Shown: positions 62,800 through 64,000 of the stretch, in pieces
Numbering within the stretch: the stretch's first letter is position 1
How the letters are laid out: the number at the start of each line of letters is the position of its first letter
Notes under the pieces: model-generated
Database searches by the model: none
What the model saw: only the letters and a program-made list of their open reading frames with translations
Told to the model about the DNA's origin: nothing
NCBI RefSeq assembly: GCF_964030975.1
Contig: NZ_CAXIQH010000001.1
Coordinates: forward strand, 496,001-560,000
Direction: 5' to 3'
DNA from: Tisiphia sp964030975
GTDB lineage: Bacteria > Pseudomonadota > Alphaproteobacteria > Rickettsiales > Rickettsiaceae
Length of the DNA: 64,000 nt
Position numbers and translations under genes: made by a program

Positions 62800-63934
62800 A
62801 CGGATTTATACTTTTTTGATTCTTAACTTTAATTTTGGCATTGTTTCTTTTTGTGGCATTTACCTTATTAACCAACTCATTGAATAATTTTATAAAATCA
62901 TGAGAACTGAATATTGATTCTTTTGTGTCAGATAATCGATAATTATAACCAATAAACATCACATTATTGTCATAATTTCTCAGTTGACTTTCCATTACAT
63001 TTAACTCACTGGAATTCTCATCAACCATTATTAGGACTTTTGGCATGAATTTCACTTCTATTAAGAAATTCAATATTAACCCAAATGAAGGATTATTATT
63101 GCTACTCAATATACCTTGATAAAATGTCGGATAAGTATTATCAAAAGGCTCCATGTTATTAAAAATAAGATAATTATGTTGAGGGAAACTTTTAGATAAA
63201 TCAATATTAAATTTCTTTAAATAATCAGCCTTCCATACTTCTAGTTTCTTTATATTGTTAAAGTTACCAGTTAAACTACGGTCACTAACAATTACTGGAC
63301 TGCCTTTATCCATTACATCTTTTATAAATTTAGGCAGATTGTTATCTAATAACTCATTTTTATACTCTGTAAACAATATTGTATCAATATAAGCTACCTT
63401 TGATGATTTAATTGATTTAAATAATTCAGATAGCTTAGATAATTCATTTTTATTCAATTGGTTAATTGGTGGAAAAAATGATTTGAATATAACTTTGTCT
63501 CTTCCTAGAACCAGCAATATATCCTCGGGGGAATAATTATTGCATAATTCTTCATATTCCTTATTTATTTGCTCCAAACTATCAGTATTAACAATCTTGC
63601 CATATGCTATTAATGGCAATAGTAATAGCGTGTAAGCCATAAACTTCTTGAATAATTTTATATAACTAACCCGATTAGCATTTAGCCATAGTAAACTGGC
63701 GTCATTGCGAGGAGGCATAAACCGACGAAGCAATCCATTTCTAATCACTTTTATGGATTGCTTCGTCGCTACTAAAGTAGCTCCTCGCAATGACGTCTGT
63801 GAATTTGGCGTAATGTTAGTCGGGTTAGCTATACTCTTCAAAGCAGAGGCGTATAGTTTTAATGTAGTTTCTCTAATTATCATAGCCCTATAGTTTTGTG
63901 GTAGCTTCTCTTGGAAGTAACATAGTATATTCAT
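62783..63934 (-). CDS. DUF2608 protein (HAD-like), with a palindromic element in frame at the N-terminus
   Basis: Residues from about 99 on (FMAYTLLLLPLIAYGKIVNT) form a signal segment and a DUF2608 body (ILLVLGRDKVIFKSFFPPIN, TFYQGILSSNNNPSFGLILN, KVLIMVDENSSELNVMESQL), paralogous to the next gene. The typical Asp pair is less well conserved (LVLGRDKV). The first ~98 residues include 57 codons from a TA-flanked palindromic element (63663-63831); removing it joins ASALKS to IKLFKKFMAY in frame. With the element, the signal segment lies ~100 residues in, so export may fail unless translation starts at the ATG at 63640. Coupled to a second DUF2608 gene and cysQ. Confidence 0.65.
   Translation of the reverse strand: MNILCYFQEKLPQNYRAMIIRETTLKLYASALKSIANPTNITPNSQTSLRGATLVATKQSIKVIRNGLLRRFMPPRNDASLLWLNANRVSYIKLFKKFMAYTLLLLPLIAYGKIVNTDSLEQINKEYEELCNNYSPEDILLVLGRDKVIFKSFFPPINQLNKNELSKLSELFKSIKSSKVAYIDTILFTEYKNELLDNNLPKFIKDVMDKGSPVIVSDRSLTGNFNNIKKLEVWKADYLKKFNIDLSKSFPQHNYLIFNNMEPFDNTYPTFYQGILSSNNNPSFGLILNFLIEVKFMPKVLIMVDENSSELNVMESQLRNYDNNVMFIGYNYRLSDTKESIFSSHDFIKLFNELVNKVNATKRNNAKIKVKNQKSINPYDNKK
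63663..63831 (+). repeat. palindromic element, TAGCTAACCC family, in frame in a DUF2608 gene
   Basis: 169 bp with ends TAACTAACCCGATTAGCATT and ...TAATGTTAGTCGGGTTAGCTA, TA on both sides, inner GTCATTGCGAGGAGGC...GCTCCTCGCAATGACG. Element plus TA is 171 bp (57 codons). Confidence 0.85.
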
Positions 63935-64000
63935 TTAGAGTCCTCTTGAGGCTGTTAAGTATGGTAAGCTCATTTTTTTTCCTAGTAAATACATAATATA

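Overview
The window is AT-rich bacterial chromosome from a member of the Rickettsiales, most likely the family Rickettsiaceae. The evidence is the gene content: an atpHAGDC operon, yajC-secD, tolQRA, CtaB, a Sca-like autotransporter, paired DUF2608 proteins and AddB. Palindromic elements also sit in frame inside protein genes, the classic Rickettsia palindromic element behaviour. The load of insertion sequences, group II intron pieces and small inverted-repeat elements is very high. That resembles repeat-rich arthropod or protist symbionts (for example Torix-group/'Tisiphia'-like lineages) more than the streamlined pathogenic Rickettsia. Placement below family level is inference.

Layout. 1-3.9 kb: two adjacent minus-strand genes whose C-terminal parts carry an Ulp1/C48-type cysteine protease signature (candidate secreted deubiquitinase/deSUMOylase effectors), separated by a 236-bp inverted-repeat element. 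4.1-5.9 kb: iscX, then transposase fragments (IS701-like, ISAs1-like) joined through copies of a 136-bp element. 5.9-14 kb: housekeeping block polA, an MFS transporter, a DedA-like protein and addB; addB carries two palindromic elements of different families, both in frame. 14-26.2 kb: a large accessory region that starts at a 3' tRNA remnant next to a decayed serine recombinase. It continues with a Cro-like regulator, an AAA/PD-(D/E)XK protein, an IS66-like element with 89-bp terminal inverted repeats, a second serine recombinase, group II intron parts and a tyrosine integrase split by the 136-bp element. 27-39 kb: DdpX, a leucine-rich-repeat membrane protein, ctaB, a Phd/RelE module, parC and a 1143-residue autotransporter with 46-residue tandem repeats. 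39.3-40.7 kb: an intact IS256-family element inserted between domains V and VI of an intron tail. 41-51 kb: tolQRA, der, a 3-methyladenine glycosylase, a glycosyltransferase with an outer-membrane-like partner, an alpha/beta hydrolase and lpdA. 51.6-59.2 kb: atpHAGDC, yajC and secD. 59.2-60.8 kb: an IS5-family element immediately after the secD stop. 61-64 kb: a DUF2608-DUF2608-cysQ operon.

The unifying signal is a set of small non-autonomous elements that target TA dinucleotides: (i) a ~136-bp element (11 copies) with ends TAGTGAAACC/TAGTTATGCC; (ii) a ~140-185-bp palindromic element with ends TAGCTAACCC; (iii) a ~125-bp palindromic element with ends TACTCAAATG. Removing the 136-bp element plus one TA restores the reading frame of three separate genes. 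An empty site for the third family is present in the same window. Families (ii) and (iii) occur in frame inside addB and a DUF2608 gene. These elements, with a nested 'CATTCCCGCG' hairpin, explain most of the intergenic DNA.
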